From: Leishmania mexicana MHOM/GT/2001/U1103
Taxonomy: Eukaryota > Euglenozoa > Kinetoplastea > Trypanosomatida > Trypanosomatidae
Assembly (NCBI RefSeq): GCF_000234665.1
Contig: NC_018335.1
Coordinates: 434,001 to 498,000, forward strand
Direction of reading: 5' to 3'
Length of the DNA stretch: 64,000 nt
Shown: positions 32,621-42,639 of the stretch, piece by piece
Layout of the letters: the number at the start of each line of letters is the position of its first letter
Position numbering within the stretch: the stretch's first letter is position 1
Made by a program: the position numbers and the translations under genes
The notes under the pieces: model-generated
What the model saw: only the letters and a program-made list of their open reading frames with translations
Database searches by the model: none
What the model was told of the DNA's origin: nothing

Positions 32621-35014
32621 ATGGCTGAGACGGTCGCCGTGAGAGGCCGGCGCACCTTCATGGGGCGTCAGCGCTCGCAACATGAGGTGCAGACAGAGGC
32701 GTCCTTTGTGCCAGGTTGCAACAGTCTTGAGTACGCCTATGATCCGCTGGCGAGTGAGCAGTACACGAGTCTTGTGGAGCTGCGGAAAATGATCCATTCT
32801 TGCCTGACCCTCGTGGCCGGCGACGTCTACGATGTGGTCAGCTTCAAGGATATTCTGTATCATCTGGAGAGTGAGATGCCTTCGTCGCTGCCTGTCACCG
32901 ACCTGCTGCTTCTCTCCTCTCGACTGTTCCGGCGCACCGCTGAGCTTGGTCGGCTGCTGAGCTGCTTCTTTGGCGTTGTGTTTGCGGACGACCACAACGA
33001 CGAGCACTTCCACTTTGCTGAGGTGCGTCTACTTCAGCGCGAGATCCGTGAGCTGAAGAGGCGGCTGAGCGCGTCGGAGGAGGAGCGGGGACGGCTGAAG
33101 GAGATGCTTGACAATGTTGGCCAGGTGGCATACGACCACGGAAGGGCAGTGGAGCTGCTAGAGACGCACAACAAGGTGCTCAAGAAGCAAAGCACTGCCT
33201 TGGAGGACCAGATGGCGCTGCTGTTTCATCAGCTGAATACGGGACTCGAGGGGCACTGCAAGGGCGCGTACCAGCAGGTGACCGGAGAGATGATGGTGCA
33301 GGAGAGTCTCAACCCTGCACGCATCACGTTCCGACAAACCATGGATAGCCTCAGCGAGCAGCTCTGCGGCTCACGAGGGCTTATCACGGACATTCGGGAA
33401 GTCCTCCTGAGCTGCAGCCAGGGACGACGGACCGGCGAGGCGTACGCGGCAGTCGAGCCAACCGTACGATTCAAGTTCAAGATGCTGGAGGCAAACTTCC
33501 AGCAGCTTATGGGCCGGTTCACGGCGGTGAAGGACACGGTGGTAGAAACGGCACAGGAGCTGATGAACGCGCTGCAGGAGCGCAAGAAAATTCTCTGCCT
33601 CTCCTTCCAGCACATTCGCCTGTACGACCTGCAAAACGCAAAATTGCGCAACGCCCGTGCCATTCTCGCGCAACTGCAGCACAACACGTCGGAGGTGGTG
33701 CGCCGGATACGCGTCACCTTCCCTAGCGGCAACATCACCTCTGTCGATCGCTTCGGCAATATCAACACGCAGCGGTGGCATGGTGGATACACGCTGGCGA
33801 CGCTGCGAGGGTACAAGTTGACGGAGCAACAGCAACAGGGCGAGGGCGAAGTGTCTGAATTTGCCCGCAGCCATACTCGCGGACCTTCCGTGACTGCGGG
33901 AGTCTCACGCATGCTACCTGGTCTCACGGAGTCGCAGATTATGGCAGCGGAGAGCGAGATGGCGGTACTTGACGGAGGCGTGCACAATGCCACGCCGGTG
34001 GGTCTGGCGCTGTCGCCTGGCCTCCGTAGTATGCGAGCGTCCCACTCTGGCGTCACACCTCCACCGCTTCGCACCTCAGCTCCGCCGAGTGGAGGCGACT
34101 CCAAGTTGGCGAGCGCGCGAGGGTCAAGCAGCATGACCGGCATGCCAGTGCCCGCCAGCGCTACCGCGAGCGCACGGAGCGATGACCCCGATGTGCTGCC
34201 GTTCGACTCCGTCACGACTTTTATCGACCTGATGCACGATATCGATGACGACATGGATGAACTGCAGAGCGCGCTGGTGCTCGACGACGAGATGGGAGCG
34301 TTCCTCAAAATGCTGACGCTGTCAGCGTCGACAACACCGCGCGCGGACGCCATGGAGAGCAGAGACAGCCTTACTGGACGTGCGGCACTGCTGGAGCGGC
34401 AAGAGTACAACATGGAGATGGCCTTGCAGCCCACTGGTGGCCGTCCCGGTGGCACCCGCGGCGCACCGAGCTCTGTGTCTGTCGGCTCCGGTAACGAGAG
34501 CTTCACGGCTCAGGAGGCCAACTCGTTCTCGTCCTTGTTCTCGAAACATGGCAGCCCGACTACGACATCAGAGGCGCGGGGCGGCGCTCGTGCCGAGAAC
34601 GCCTCCTCCGAGGGTGTAATGGCTCGCCAGGCGGTTCAGCTCCAGCGCCAGCAGAAGCAGATCGCCAAGATGCAGGAGGACTTTACCTCGAAGATCGGCT
34701 TTCTGCGCCAGGTGTACGAGGCGCGCATCGGTGATTTGGAGGTGCGAGAGACGACGGTGAGCAAACGACTGGGCTTGGTAGGGGGCTCGCCCTTCCAGCG
34801 CGCAACGGGAGACCGCGGCAGCGGTCGATTCTCTCCGGGAGTCGGGAAGGGCGAAGAAGAGCCTCGGGTGTCTAGTGGCCCAGGTCACAAAGAGAGGCTG
34901 ACGAAGCTGCGAAAGGAATGGAGGCAGTCGAAGCGCAAACTGCAACCGAATCGAAAACTGCGTGAAGCCACGGCGGAGCAGCTGCAGCTCATGCAGAAGG
35001 ACGAGAAGCTCTGA
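32621..35014 (+). CDS. coiled-coil protein of unknown function
   Basis: A 797-residue protein. An N-terminal globular stretch (residues about 30-125, with DVYDVVSFKDILYHLESEMP) is followed by coiled coil from about 130 to 205 (LLQREIRELKRRLSASEEER and continuing heptads). A further helical region runs to about 360, then a Ser/Thr/Gly-rich linker containing an acidic patch (MHDIDDDMDELQSAL). A second helix-rich basic segment lies at the C terminus (RQQKQIAKMQEDFTSKIGFL, and KLRKEWRQSKRKLQ). It has no catalytic motif. The overall shape suggests a cytoskeletal or flagellar structural protein, but that is inference. Confidence 0.88.
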   Translation: MAETVAVRGRRTFMGRQRSQHEVQTEASFVPGCNSLEYAYDPLASEQYTSLVELRKMIHSCLTLVAGDVYDVVSFKDILYHLESEMPSSLPVTDLLLLSSRLFRRTAELGRLLSCFFGVVFADDHNDEHFHFAEVRLLQREIRELKRRLSASEEERGRLKEMLDNVGQVAYDHGRAVELLETHNKVLKKQSTALEDQMALLFHQLNTGLEGHCKGAYQQVTGEMMVQESLNPARITFRQTMDSLSEQLCGSRGLITDIREVLLSCSQGRRTGEAYAAVEPTVRFKFKMLEANFQQLMGRFTAVKDTVVETAQELMNALQERKKILCLSFQHIRLYDLQNAKLRNARAILAQLQHNTSEVVRRIRVTFPSGNITSVDRFGNINTQRWHGGYTLATLRGYKLTEQQQQGEGEVSEFARSHTRGPSVTAGVSRMLPGLTESQIMAAESEMAVLDGGVHNATPVGLALSPGLRSMRASHSGVTPPPLRTSAPPSGGDSKLASARGSSSMTGMPVPASATASARSDDPDVLPFDSVTTFIDLMHDIDDDMDELQSALVLDDEMGAFLKMLTLSASTTPRADAMESRDSLTGRAALLERQEYNMEMALQPTGGRPGGTRGAPSSVSVGSGNESFTAQEANSFSSLFSKHGSPTTTSEARGGARAENASSEGVMARQAVQLQRQQKQIAKMQEDFTSKIGFLRQVYEARIGDLEVRETTVSKRLGLVGGSPFQRATGDRGSGRFSPGVGKGEEEPRVSSGPGHKERLTKLRKEWRQSKRKLQPNRKLREATAEQLQLMQKDEKL

Positions 35015-36305
35015 TGAGGTAGTGCACGTGCGTTGTCCATCTACGCAACGGGTCAAGGTTCGCTTCTGCAGTTTTTATTCGGATCACAGCAGCCTCCTCC
35101 ACACACAGGGAGAGCAGCGGAGAGCAGCCGAAATGCTAAATTGTGCACATCAGCCGTTCGCTTCGCCCCGAACAGCGACCCGCGATTTTCCGTCTCGTTG
35201 ACAGGCCGGACTCTGCGTTGCATCTCACGACCAAGCCGATGTATATTAGTGGCGCACGTGTGCCGAATTCATGGCGCACCCATCAGTGTTTGGGGCTGTG
35301 TACTGTGTCATGATGAATGCCCCCTTCCTTTGGCACTTGCGGGCGCGCACACCTCCTGATGACTGCCAGCGCCTCGCACTGAATTTGCGGGGCATGAGTG
35401 CAGCAGAAAGTATTGCCAATCAAAAAAAAACGAGTGAAACCACGAACGCGTGACTTCGACGCACTTCCTCCCTCGCGGTGAGTGAAAGCAGGGTGTGATG
35501 TGGTTTAGCTGCCGAGCACGAATGCGAGGAGACTCAGCGGTCACCTTCATGCTCCAATGCCCTTCCAAGTAGACTTCCTACCCCCCCCCTCCGCACACAT
35601 GACAGAGATGTCCTCGCATCCATCGCCGGCTGCGAGTCAACTACTGCAGTAAGATGTCTCCTTTGTCTATCATGACCGTCGGGCAGCGCGCTCGCACAGT
35701 GCGCATTCTTCTGCGCGATGCTTCCACAACGCTGCACCCCTCACTCTCTCTCCCTCCGTTGCCTTTCTCCTTCGCTTCCTGCAGCATGTGGAGCTTACTT
35801 CACACCCTATCCCCCTTCCTCCCGCTCTTCGCCGCATCCCGTGTTTATCATTCGAAAAACGTCTTGTGTAGGCCTTTAAAGAAAAACAAAAGAAGAAAGC
35901 GAATGGCTGCCCTCGCCCTGTAACTCATTCGTTAGCTCGCCAGTCATCCTCCGCTGCCGTTGATTAGGAAGTCACTCTCTGTGGTTTGTTGTCTTTATCA
36001 TACTGACTCCATTGCGTTTTTTTTTGGGGTCTTCCCCCTCCCCCACGCCCACACACACGCCATCCATTTTTTTTCGCGGCGTCAGGGGCTCTCTGTGCAT
36101 CATCTTCGACCTAGTTAGTGTCTCCGTCGTGTGGCGGGTGACAGCTTTTGCTCTCTCGGCGCTCACAAAGTCACATAACGTCGCATGCGGGCACGTTGAA
36201 TCCCTCTACGCATTCACCCTTCCAGGCTGCTTCTCCTCCACCGTTGGCGTGCACCCACCGTGGAACGCAGAGCATACGCATCTCCCTTCTGTTCCTCTTG
36301 CACCC
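35015..36305. other. intergenic region
   Basis: No gene seen. Contains C-runs, T-runs and a splice acceptor near 36225 for the ArfGAP gene. Confidence 0.55.
36201..36225 (+). promoter_or_regulatory. putative trans-splice acceptor for the ArfGAP gene
   Basis: A pyrimidine-rich segment ends in CCAG. The upstream ATG at 36185 lies before it, and 36306 is the first ATG after it. Confidence 0.4.
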
Positions 36306-37520
36306 ATGGCTGGTCGCCACTACGTCAGCCCCGAGGATGAGCGGGCATTTGTTTCCATTTTTGCCAAGGACCCTGAGTGCAGCGAGTGTTTCGAGTGCGG
36401 AGCCCCCTCCCCGCAGTGGTGCGATGTCATGCACGGCACCTTCATTTGCCTAAACTGCAGCGGGCAGCACCGCGGTCTCGGTGTGCATCTGTCGTTTGTC
36501 CGCAGCTCCACTATGGACGGCTGGATGAAGTGGAAGCCAGAGAAGCTGCGTCAGATGGAGCTGGGCGGCAACCGCCGCGCGCGACTGTACTTTGAGGCGC
36601 ACAAAGTACCAAAGACCCCCTTGAAAGCCCGCTACGAGTCGCTCCCAGCTCTCCGCTACGCAGACATGCTCGAGTCCGAGGCGCTTGGCAGGCCTTTCAA
36701 CGAGGCGTCCTGGCAGCCGCCAGCCTGGTACACGCGACTCAAAGCCGCGGCGAGCCTCTCAGGGCCGTCCCCAACGTCATCGTACCCGCAAACGGACCCA
36801 AGCCGCTTCGCCGGTGTTGGCTCGAATGGGCATCCGCACGTGATGCCGGGCAGCGGGGGCGGCGACAGTGAGTGGTACTCCGCGCTCTACAGCGGATGGA
36901 GCGCCGTGTCGCAGAAAACAGCCGAATTAGCGCAGCACGCCACGAAAGCAGTTCAGAGCGCCGACGTGGAGGGGATGCGCAGCACCTTGGCGCAGAAGTG
37001 GGCGGGCGTTTCAGCCACAGTGTCCACCTACGCCGCGGACCTGCAACAGCGAATAGCGCAAGGCAGCGCCCGCGACAATGACGACGGCCTTGACCGCATG
37101 ATCCAAAACGCGCGCCAGGCGCAGAGGGAGAGCGGCGTAGACAGCAGTGCTGCTGTCCAGAGGCGATACGGCCACATTCAAGGCAGCAGCGGCGACGGCC
37201 CTGGCTTGGGCGTCGCCGTGCAAGCGAAGCCGGTCGGTGCTGCCTCACTTGAGTCCTCGACAGTATACCAAGGGCGAGTGCTGTGGCAGAGCGCGTCTGC
37301 AAGCTCGCCAACGGAGAGCGCCACTGCCTCTGTGTCGTCTGGTTGGGGCTCACCCACTCGAGCCAGTCCCAGTACCGCACTTCCTCAAATCCAACCGACA
37401 ACGAGCCGCCCCGTGAACCCGCTCGGTGGAGGAGGAGGTGGTGGTGGTGGTAGCTCCTCCCCTCCTGCATCGCAGTTGACGAAGAAGGACGAGTGGGCTT
37501 GGGATGACGAGAACATCTAA
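36306..37520 (+). CDS. ArfGAP zinc-finger protein (ARF GTPase-activating protein)
   Basis: A 404-residue protein that should stimulate GTP hydrolysis by ARF GTPases in COPI or Golgi trafficking. The zinc finger C-x2-C-x16-C-x2-C is intact (C28, C31, C48, C51), and the catalytic arginine finger is R56 in [15 protein letters not shown], followed by the conserved [10 protein letters not shown] segment. The C-terminal half is like ArfGAP1/3: helical stretches ([20 protein letters not shown]) that may sense membranes, then a Gly run and the terminal WAWDDENI, an acidic aromatic end of the type that contacts coat proteins. The Gly run is encoded by near-repetitive GGT/GGA triplets. Start is the first ATG after a local splice acceptor. 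Confidence 0.94.
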   Translation: MAGRHYVSPEDERAFVSIFAKDPECSECFECGAPSPQWCDVMHGTFICLNCSGQHRGLGVHLSFVRSSTMDGWMKWKPEKLRQMELGGNRRARLYFEAHKVPKTPLKARYESLPALRYADMLESEALGRPFNEASWQPPAWYTRLKAAASLSGPSPTSSYPQTDPSRFAGVGSNGHPHVMPGSGGGDSEWYSALYSGWSAVSQKTAELAQHATKAVQSADVEGMRSTLAQKWAGVSATVSTYAADLQQRIAQGSARDNDDGLDRMIQNARQAQRESGVDSSAAVQRRYGHIQGSSGDGPGLGVAVQAKPVGAASLESSTVYQGRVLWQSASASSPTESATASVSSGWGSPTRASPSTALPQIQPTTSRPVNPLGGGGGGGGGSSSPPASQLTKKDEWAWDDENI

Positions 37521-38657
37521 TGCACCCCTGCGAGTCATGAAAAGGGACGAGAAGCTTCGCCGCGTGTTGCTTGTGTGGTGGAACGCACACACACGTATGT
37601 ATAGGTGCATACACACTTGGTCTTCTCGTGTGTGTGTGTAACTCGCCTTCCCCTCTCTGCGTCGCACCGCAGTCGTCTCTCCGACTGTGACTCTCTTCGT
37701 TTGCAGCAGGACGCGGGCTCTACAGCGACGCGGTGCTGGCACACATCATGTTGCAAGTGAGAGCTGGGCTGTGCGCGCGCCCGGCGCTGTGTGTGCATCT
37801 TCCTACCTCTGTGTCGGTGTACGTGTATGTGTGAATGGCCTGCTCGATACGCTTCATCTCCACTTTGCATTTCTCTCTCTGTGTACCTGTGTGTCACTCA
37901 GGGCATCTACTCCTCCTCTTTCCCTCTGCGAACCACGCCAGCACTCCCCCCAATCGTGTCGCAAAAACCGCTGTTGCCCTCGTTGGTTTGACAAGCAGCC
38001 GAACAGTGTATTGAATAAGGACAACAGGAATGGCACCGCAGACGTGACAGGGCGTGCCCCTCCCTCTTCCAGTGCCACGAGAGAAAAAAAATGCCGTAGC
38101 TGTGATTCATGGCGATGCAGACGGGCTACCCCGCCTCCGGTGTTGCAGATGAACAGTCTGTCTCTTCCGGGAAGCGGAAGACGATAAAGGAAGAGAGGGA
38201 GCGGTGTACCGCAACATCGAAAGCCACTCACCCACCCCACGTGATGGCGCCTTGGGGACACCGTCATCTCATTTCGATATGGGGATATATATATATATGT
38301 ACATACTTCTATGCTCCTGTATCGTCTCACGCTTCTTCTCGTCGCTCTGTGAGCAGCGCATGCGCTGCACTCGTCAAAGCCGGCAGCCATCATTCATCGG
38401 TGTGCATACACACACACACAACAACAAGGGTATGGTACGAGGAAGCCACGCTGACGCTGTGGTGGCTCTCAGTCAGTCTCTCTCTCTCTACGCGTGTGAT
38501 AGTCTATGACCTTCCCTGAAGCGCCGACACGGGTACGAGAAGCAGCACACGCAGCAGCGCCTCGAAAACCTGCATTCTTTTCTGGCTGCTGTTACCTCCG
38601 CTATTTCACGCCTCTGCTCGCCAGTTCCAGTGAGTCACCGGGCGTTTGGTCGAGAAA
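37521..38657. other. intergenic region
   Basis: No gene seen. Contains a TA run near 38286-38298, short CA repeats near 38409-38420 and pyrimidine tracts near the BBS9 start. Confidence 0.55.
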
Positions 38658-41390
38658 ATGGGCTCCCTGTTTCAGTTGCGCGACTTCTGGTACACCTCCT
38701 TTCCAGGGGAGGAGTTCAGCCCTTCCGCCGTGGTCCTCGCCGACCCAGATGTCAGTAATCTCTTTGACAAGATTGTACTGGGATCCTACCAAGGCATGCT
38801 GCGCATTCTGAACCCGAGTGCGATCGAGGGCCCAATGCTGCCCAGCGATGTGCTGCTTGAAAAGAAGTACGATAAGCCTATCCTGCAGCTGGAATGCGGC
38901 CCTTTCCGCCCCTTCAAGTCTGGCGTTCCGCCGAACATTCTGGCGGTGCTCTTTCCGCGCACGCTCATGTTCCTCGAGGTTACCGCGCACGGCAGCGACA
39001 CCGCTGGCAACGACCTGTCTGCGGAGGTGTCGTCGTCGTCCACCGCGGACGCGCAGCTGCGTCATCGCTATCCGCACGGCAGCGGCTCCAATTTGCCGGA
39101 CGCCTTCTCCTCGCTCAAGGAACTGGGTGCTTTCTACACCCTAACGGTTCAGAGCGAGGCTCACCTCCAGTCCACTGCCTACAACTTCGCATGTGGCTGC
39201 TTCGGCAACAGTGACTACAAGATGGTCTGTGTTCAGTCGATGGATGGCCTGCTGACGATTCTGGACTACTGTGGCGTGTTATACCGCACCTTTTTGCCGC
39301 AGAATCAATTTCTTATTCCTGGCCCGCTGCAGTACAGCATGCACCGGGATGCCTTGCTGACATGCAACACGTCCATGTTTCTGCTGAGCTACAGCTTCAG
39401 CTCTCTGGTCTTGAACAGCACCGCGGAAGATGTGGCGGCAACGACCGGTGGCGCCGTGACCGCGAGTCGCTTCTCCAGCCTTTGCCCACTGTGGACGTTC
39501 AATCTGGGTGAGGACGCGGTCGACATCGCGGTATGCCGTCTTACGCGTGGGTTGACGCGTGAGGAGGCCGATGTTGTGGTGCTTTGCACCTCTGTCCTGT
39601 ACGTCCTGAGCGAGAGCGGCGCGCCGCGCATGATCCGTCGACTTGACGTGGAGGCGTCAACCCTGTGCGTATACCCGCTCCCAGGCATCCAGTACGACAA
39701 CCTACTCGTCGGAACCTTCAACGGTCTCGTGCAAGTCTACTCGGACACGGAGCTGCAGTGGAGCGCTGCTGTCGCCAGTGGTGCCGCTCCGCTGCAGCTG
39801 ACGGTCGCCACGCTGTGCGGCGTTGAAGGCATGATTCTAAATCTGGCCTCCGACAGCTCCCTTAGCATCAACTACCTTGGCACCGACCCCGTCGATCAGC
39901 TACCGGAGTCGCTGGAGACGAAGTCCATCCCCTACACAGAGATTTTGAATGACCTGAAGCAGTATGAGCAGCTCATTCATCAGTGCACCAGCGATGCTGC
40001 GAGTGCTGCCGAGGACGGCGACGAGGATGACCCGCTCGCCATCCCCGGCATGTCGCTCTCGTCCACGGGTGAAAAAAGCAAGAAGAAACGGGGTGCCAGC
40101 AAAGCGGAGGAGGAGGCAGCGTCGTCAGTCATCCAGACGGCAGGTGCGCCAAGTCCAAGCAATGCCGGTGTCGCGACGTCCCTGTCCATCACAAGCGAGT
40201 TTTCGCGCATCAACACAACTGACAACAGCGCCGAATTCACCGTCACACTGCAGACGCGCCAGAACCAGGTCGAGGCGGTCTCTCTGGTGCTGCAGGCCGT
40301 ATCGCCATTATCGGCGACGCCGTCTCAGTGCGTCATCGAGCAGATTACCCCAGGGCGCAGCATTCAGCGCACCTTCACGGTCCGCGCCGTTCAGGACAGG
40401 GACCTGATCATTCCCTCATCGCTGGATGTCGTGGTTGTGGCTGTGTACCGCGGTCAACGTCGCGAGTACGAGACGATGCAGCACGTGGCACTGGCACCGC
40501 TCCCACTGGTGGCTCGCCCCGTCGCCCCCGTCAAGAACACGGCGTTTTCCATGCAGCTCAACACCGACCAGCGCCAGCCACCGTCGCTCATTGACGTGTT
40601 TGCTGACATGGTCCCTCTTGGACATGTGACGGTGAACGTCCTCTCGCTGCACTACCTGAACGGTGCGGATGCAACGGTGCTCGTTTCCAAGAATGCGGCG
40701 CGATTCAAGCTGCAGGGATCCACGATGGAGGGATTGTGGCTGCTTGCCGCGGAGCTCACGCGACGCGTACGACGCTGCTGCAATGGCACTGTTCCATTGA
40801 AGTTCGAGATCCCGGATGATCTACCAGTGCCTGACTTCCTCGGGGTTGTGGACACGCACTGGGCGATTCGGCGCGAAATGGTGGCCGCCTCGGCGGCGCT
40901 TGACGACGCTGCCGCGCTTTTCCGCGCCGTGGAGAAGCGACTGTTGGCACGCTTCCGCGACCGCAGCCCAGCTGACGCGACGGCGTTGGGCGTTCTTTTT
41001 CAAGAAGGCTACAGGCTGCTCAGGGAGAGGGCAGATGCGGTGACGCGGGCGAAAACGCGGCTGCGACAGGCCTCGGCCATGCTGAACTGCTGCGCGCAGC
41101 TTTTCTGGTTCTGCCTGGAGATCAAATCCCCATCGCTTTCCCCGCAAGACGCGGAAACCCTCTCGGCGCTGTTCCGCTGCTCCGTCTCCGATGACGACGA
41201 CGGAGGCTGGGAGGAGGTGACAGAGGCGGTTCTGGCAAAGGTGCTGAACTTGAAGACAAAGAAGGTGGCTAGTAACACTCTCGAGCTCTCCTCCAGTACC
41301 GCGAACTTAAAGAAGCACATTGGAACGCTAATAAGCATTGTGCAGTCTGGCCAGAAGCTCGGTTCCGCAACACAAGGCGGAGGGGCTTGA
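38658..41390 (+). CDS. BBS9: BBSome subunit BBS9 (PTHB1)
   Basis: A 910-residue protein matching BBS9, a core subunit of the BBSome that moves membrane proteins in and out of cilia and flagella. The N terminus fits closely: MGSLFQLRDFWYT, DKIVLGSYQGMLRIL, CVQSMDGLLTILDY, QFLIPGPLQYS, LGEDAVDIAVCRL and SINYLGTDP are hallmark beta-propeller strands (about residues 1-410). A charged insert (acidic, then KKKRGASKAEEE) near residues 455-490 leads to the GAE-like beta-sandwich (about 505-640), then a platform and a C-terminal helical region. The ATG at 38658 gives the family's usual start. Leishmania has a flagellum and a conserved BBSome, so presence is expected. Confidence 0.95.
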   Translation: MGSLFQLRDFWYTSFPGEEFSPSAVVLADPDVSNLFDKIVLGSYQGMLRILNPSAIEGPMLPSDVLLEKKYDKPILQLECGPFRPFKSGVPPNILAVLFPRTLMFLEVTAHGSDTAGNDLSAEVSSSSTADAQLRHRYPHGSGSNLPDAFSSLKELGAFYTLTVQSEAHLQSTAYNFACGCFGNSDYKMVCVQSMDGLLTILDYCGVLYRTFLPQNQFLIPGPLQYSMHRDALLTCNTSMFLLSYSFSSLVLNSTAEDVAATTGGAVTASRFSSLCPLWTFNLGEDAVDIAVCRLTRGLTREEADVVVLCTSVLYVLSESGAPRMIRRLDVEASTLCVYPLPGIQYDNLLVGTFNGLVQVYSDTELQWSAAVASGAAPLQLTVATLCGVEGMILNLASDSSLSINYLGTDPVDQLPESLETKSIPYTEILNDLKQYEQLIHQCTSDAASAAEDGDEDDPLAIPGMSLSSTGEKSKKKRGASKAEEEAASSVIQTAGAPSPSNAGVATSLSITSEFSRINTTDNSAEFTVTLQTRQNQVEAVSLVLQAVSPLSATPSQCVIEQITPGRSIQRTFTVRAVQDRDLIIPSSLDVVVVAVYRGQRREYETMQHVALAPLPLVARPVAPVKNTAFSMQLNTDQRQPPSLIDVFADMVPLGHVTVNVLSLHYLNGADATVLVSKNAARFKLQGSTMEGLWLLAAELTRRVRRCCNGTVPLKFEIPDDLPVPDFLGVVDTHWAIRREMVAASAALDDAAALFRAVEKRLLARFRDRSPADATALGVLFQEGYRLLRERADAVTRAKTRLRQASAMLNCCAQLFWFCLEIKSPSLSPQDAETLSALFRCSVSDDDDGGWEEVTEAVLAKVLNLKTKKVASNTLELSSSTANLKKHIGTLISIVQSGQKLGSATQGGGA

Positions 41391-42639
41391 ACGTACTCTG
41401 ACTATGAATGCAACGGCCCCAAGACGACAGTCCTCGCGGTGCCATTCCGGACAGCAAGCTTTGTGGAATCGAGGGCCCTTTATCCAGCCCCACCCACCCC
41501 ATTCCCTCTCTCCTCCCCAAGCCTCCTCGCCAGCATCTACCACAGGACGCACGCTTTTGGGTTTTGGCAATAGATGAATGAAAAACTGCGATGGGTCCTT
41601 GCGTCTGATGCGGCGTCTGCATTAGTCGTTGCGGATGCCAGCATTTGTATATATATATATATATGTCTGTGTTCGGCTCTTGCTCGGCATGATCTTTTAT
41701 GCTTTCTCTGCGCCGCCTCACCGGCGTTTCACGCCCTCTCATCGATGACGTCATGTATCTCTCGTCGGGCGTGCCTGAGTTGGATCTGGGACGTGCGTGC
41801 ACGGCTTTATCTCACTCACGCTTTCGATCAAGACGAGAAAGTGAACGTCACATTCGGAGTGGCGAGGAAATAGGTGACGGCTCGGAGACAGAGAGGTCAC
41901 TGCCGGGCTCTGCATTCGTGCTACCTGCCACTGCTGCTTCGCGGGAGTAGCCCTTAACAGGTGTGGTTTGACGTCGGACACCCTCTCCGCCTTGCCGAAG
42001 AAAAAAATGCAAATGTGCCGACATGGAAGAGCGGCAAAGGACTCACAAGGCGGTACGTGGAATTCGCTCTGCGGTCATGTGCGGCCTCCTTTGCTGAACG
42101 TAGCTCCATAGCTTTCCTAAAACGACGGCTTTGAGTCGCCGCCCCCTACCCCCTACTCACGCATTTGCTACCAGGTGGACGTGCATCTCCTTCCTGTCAC
42201 GGATGTTACGCTACGGTTTCAATTCTAGCGGCCATGCATTTCCAAGGCATCTTCCTTCCCCTTTCTTGCGCGGCGTGATTGCTTGCCTCTCTGGTCGGTG
42301 GTGGACGGTGTGCTTGTGCACGTGCGGGTCTGTGGGTGTGGGTGTGTGTCTGGGTGCACGAAACACTGGTGCCAACGCCGATGTACGCCTACTACACTCA
42401 TTATGTGCGGTGAACGGTAGCACTCGTACATACATGCTCGCAGAGACAGAAGAAAAAGAAACAAGAACTCAAGAGGCGCGCTGCCACACAAGTGCGCCGT
42501 AAACAGTCTTTTATAGTTTAGCAGGGCGGACAGGGGGGAGGGGCACTGGGCGCTTGGCGGTCAACCGGCGCCCTCTTGTGTATCTCTCTCTTCCTCTGCC
42601 GGTACCCTGAGCCTACCCTTCTGGTGTAGCCCAGCACCG
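41391..42639. other. intergenic region
   Basis: No gene seen. Contains a TA run (about 41648-41664) and TG-rich stretches; a pyrimidine-rich segment ending in GTGTAG just before 42640 may be the splice acceptor. Confidence 0.55.

Noticed and set aside
33229..34506. 425-codon minus-strand open frame inside the coiled-coil gene
   Set aside because: Ser/Arg-rich shadow of the + strand coding sequence; no independent evidence.
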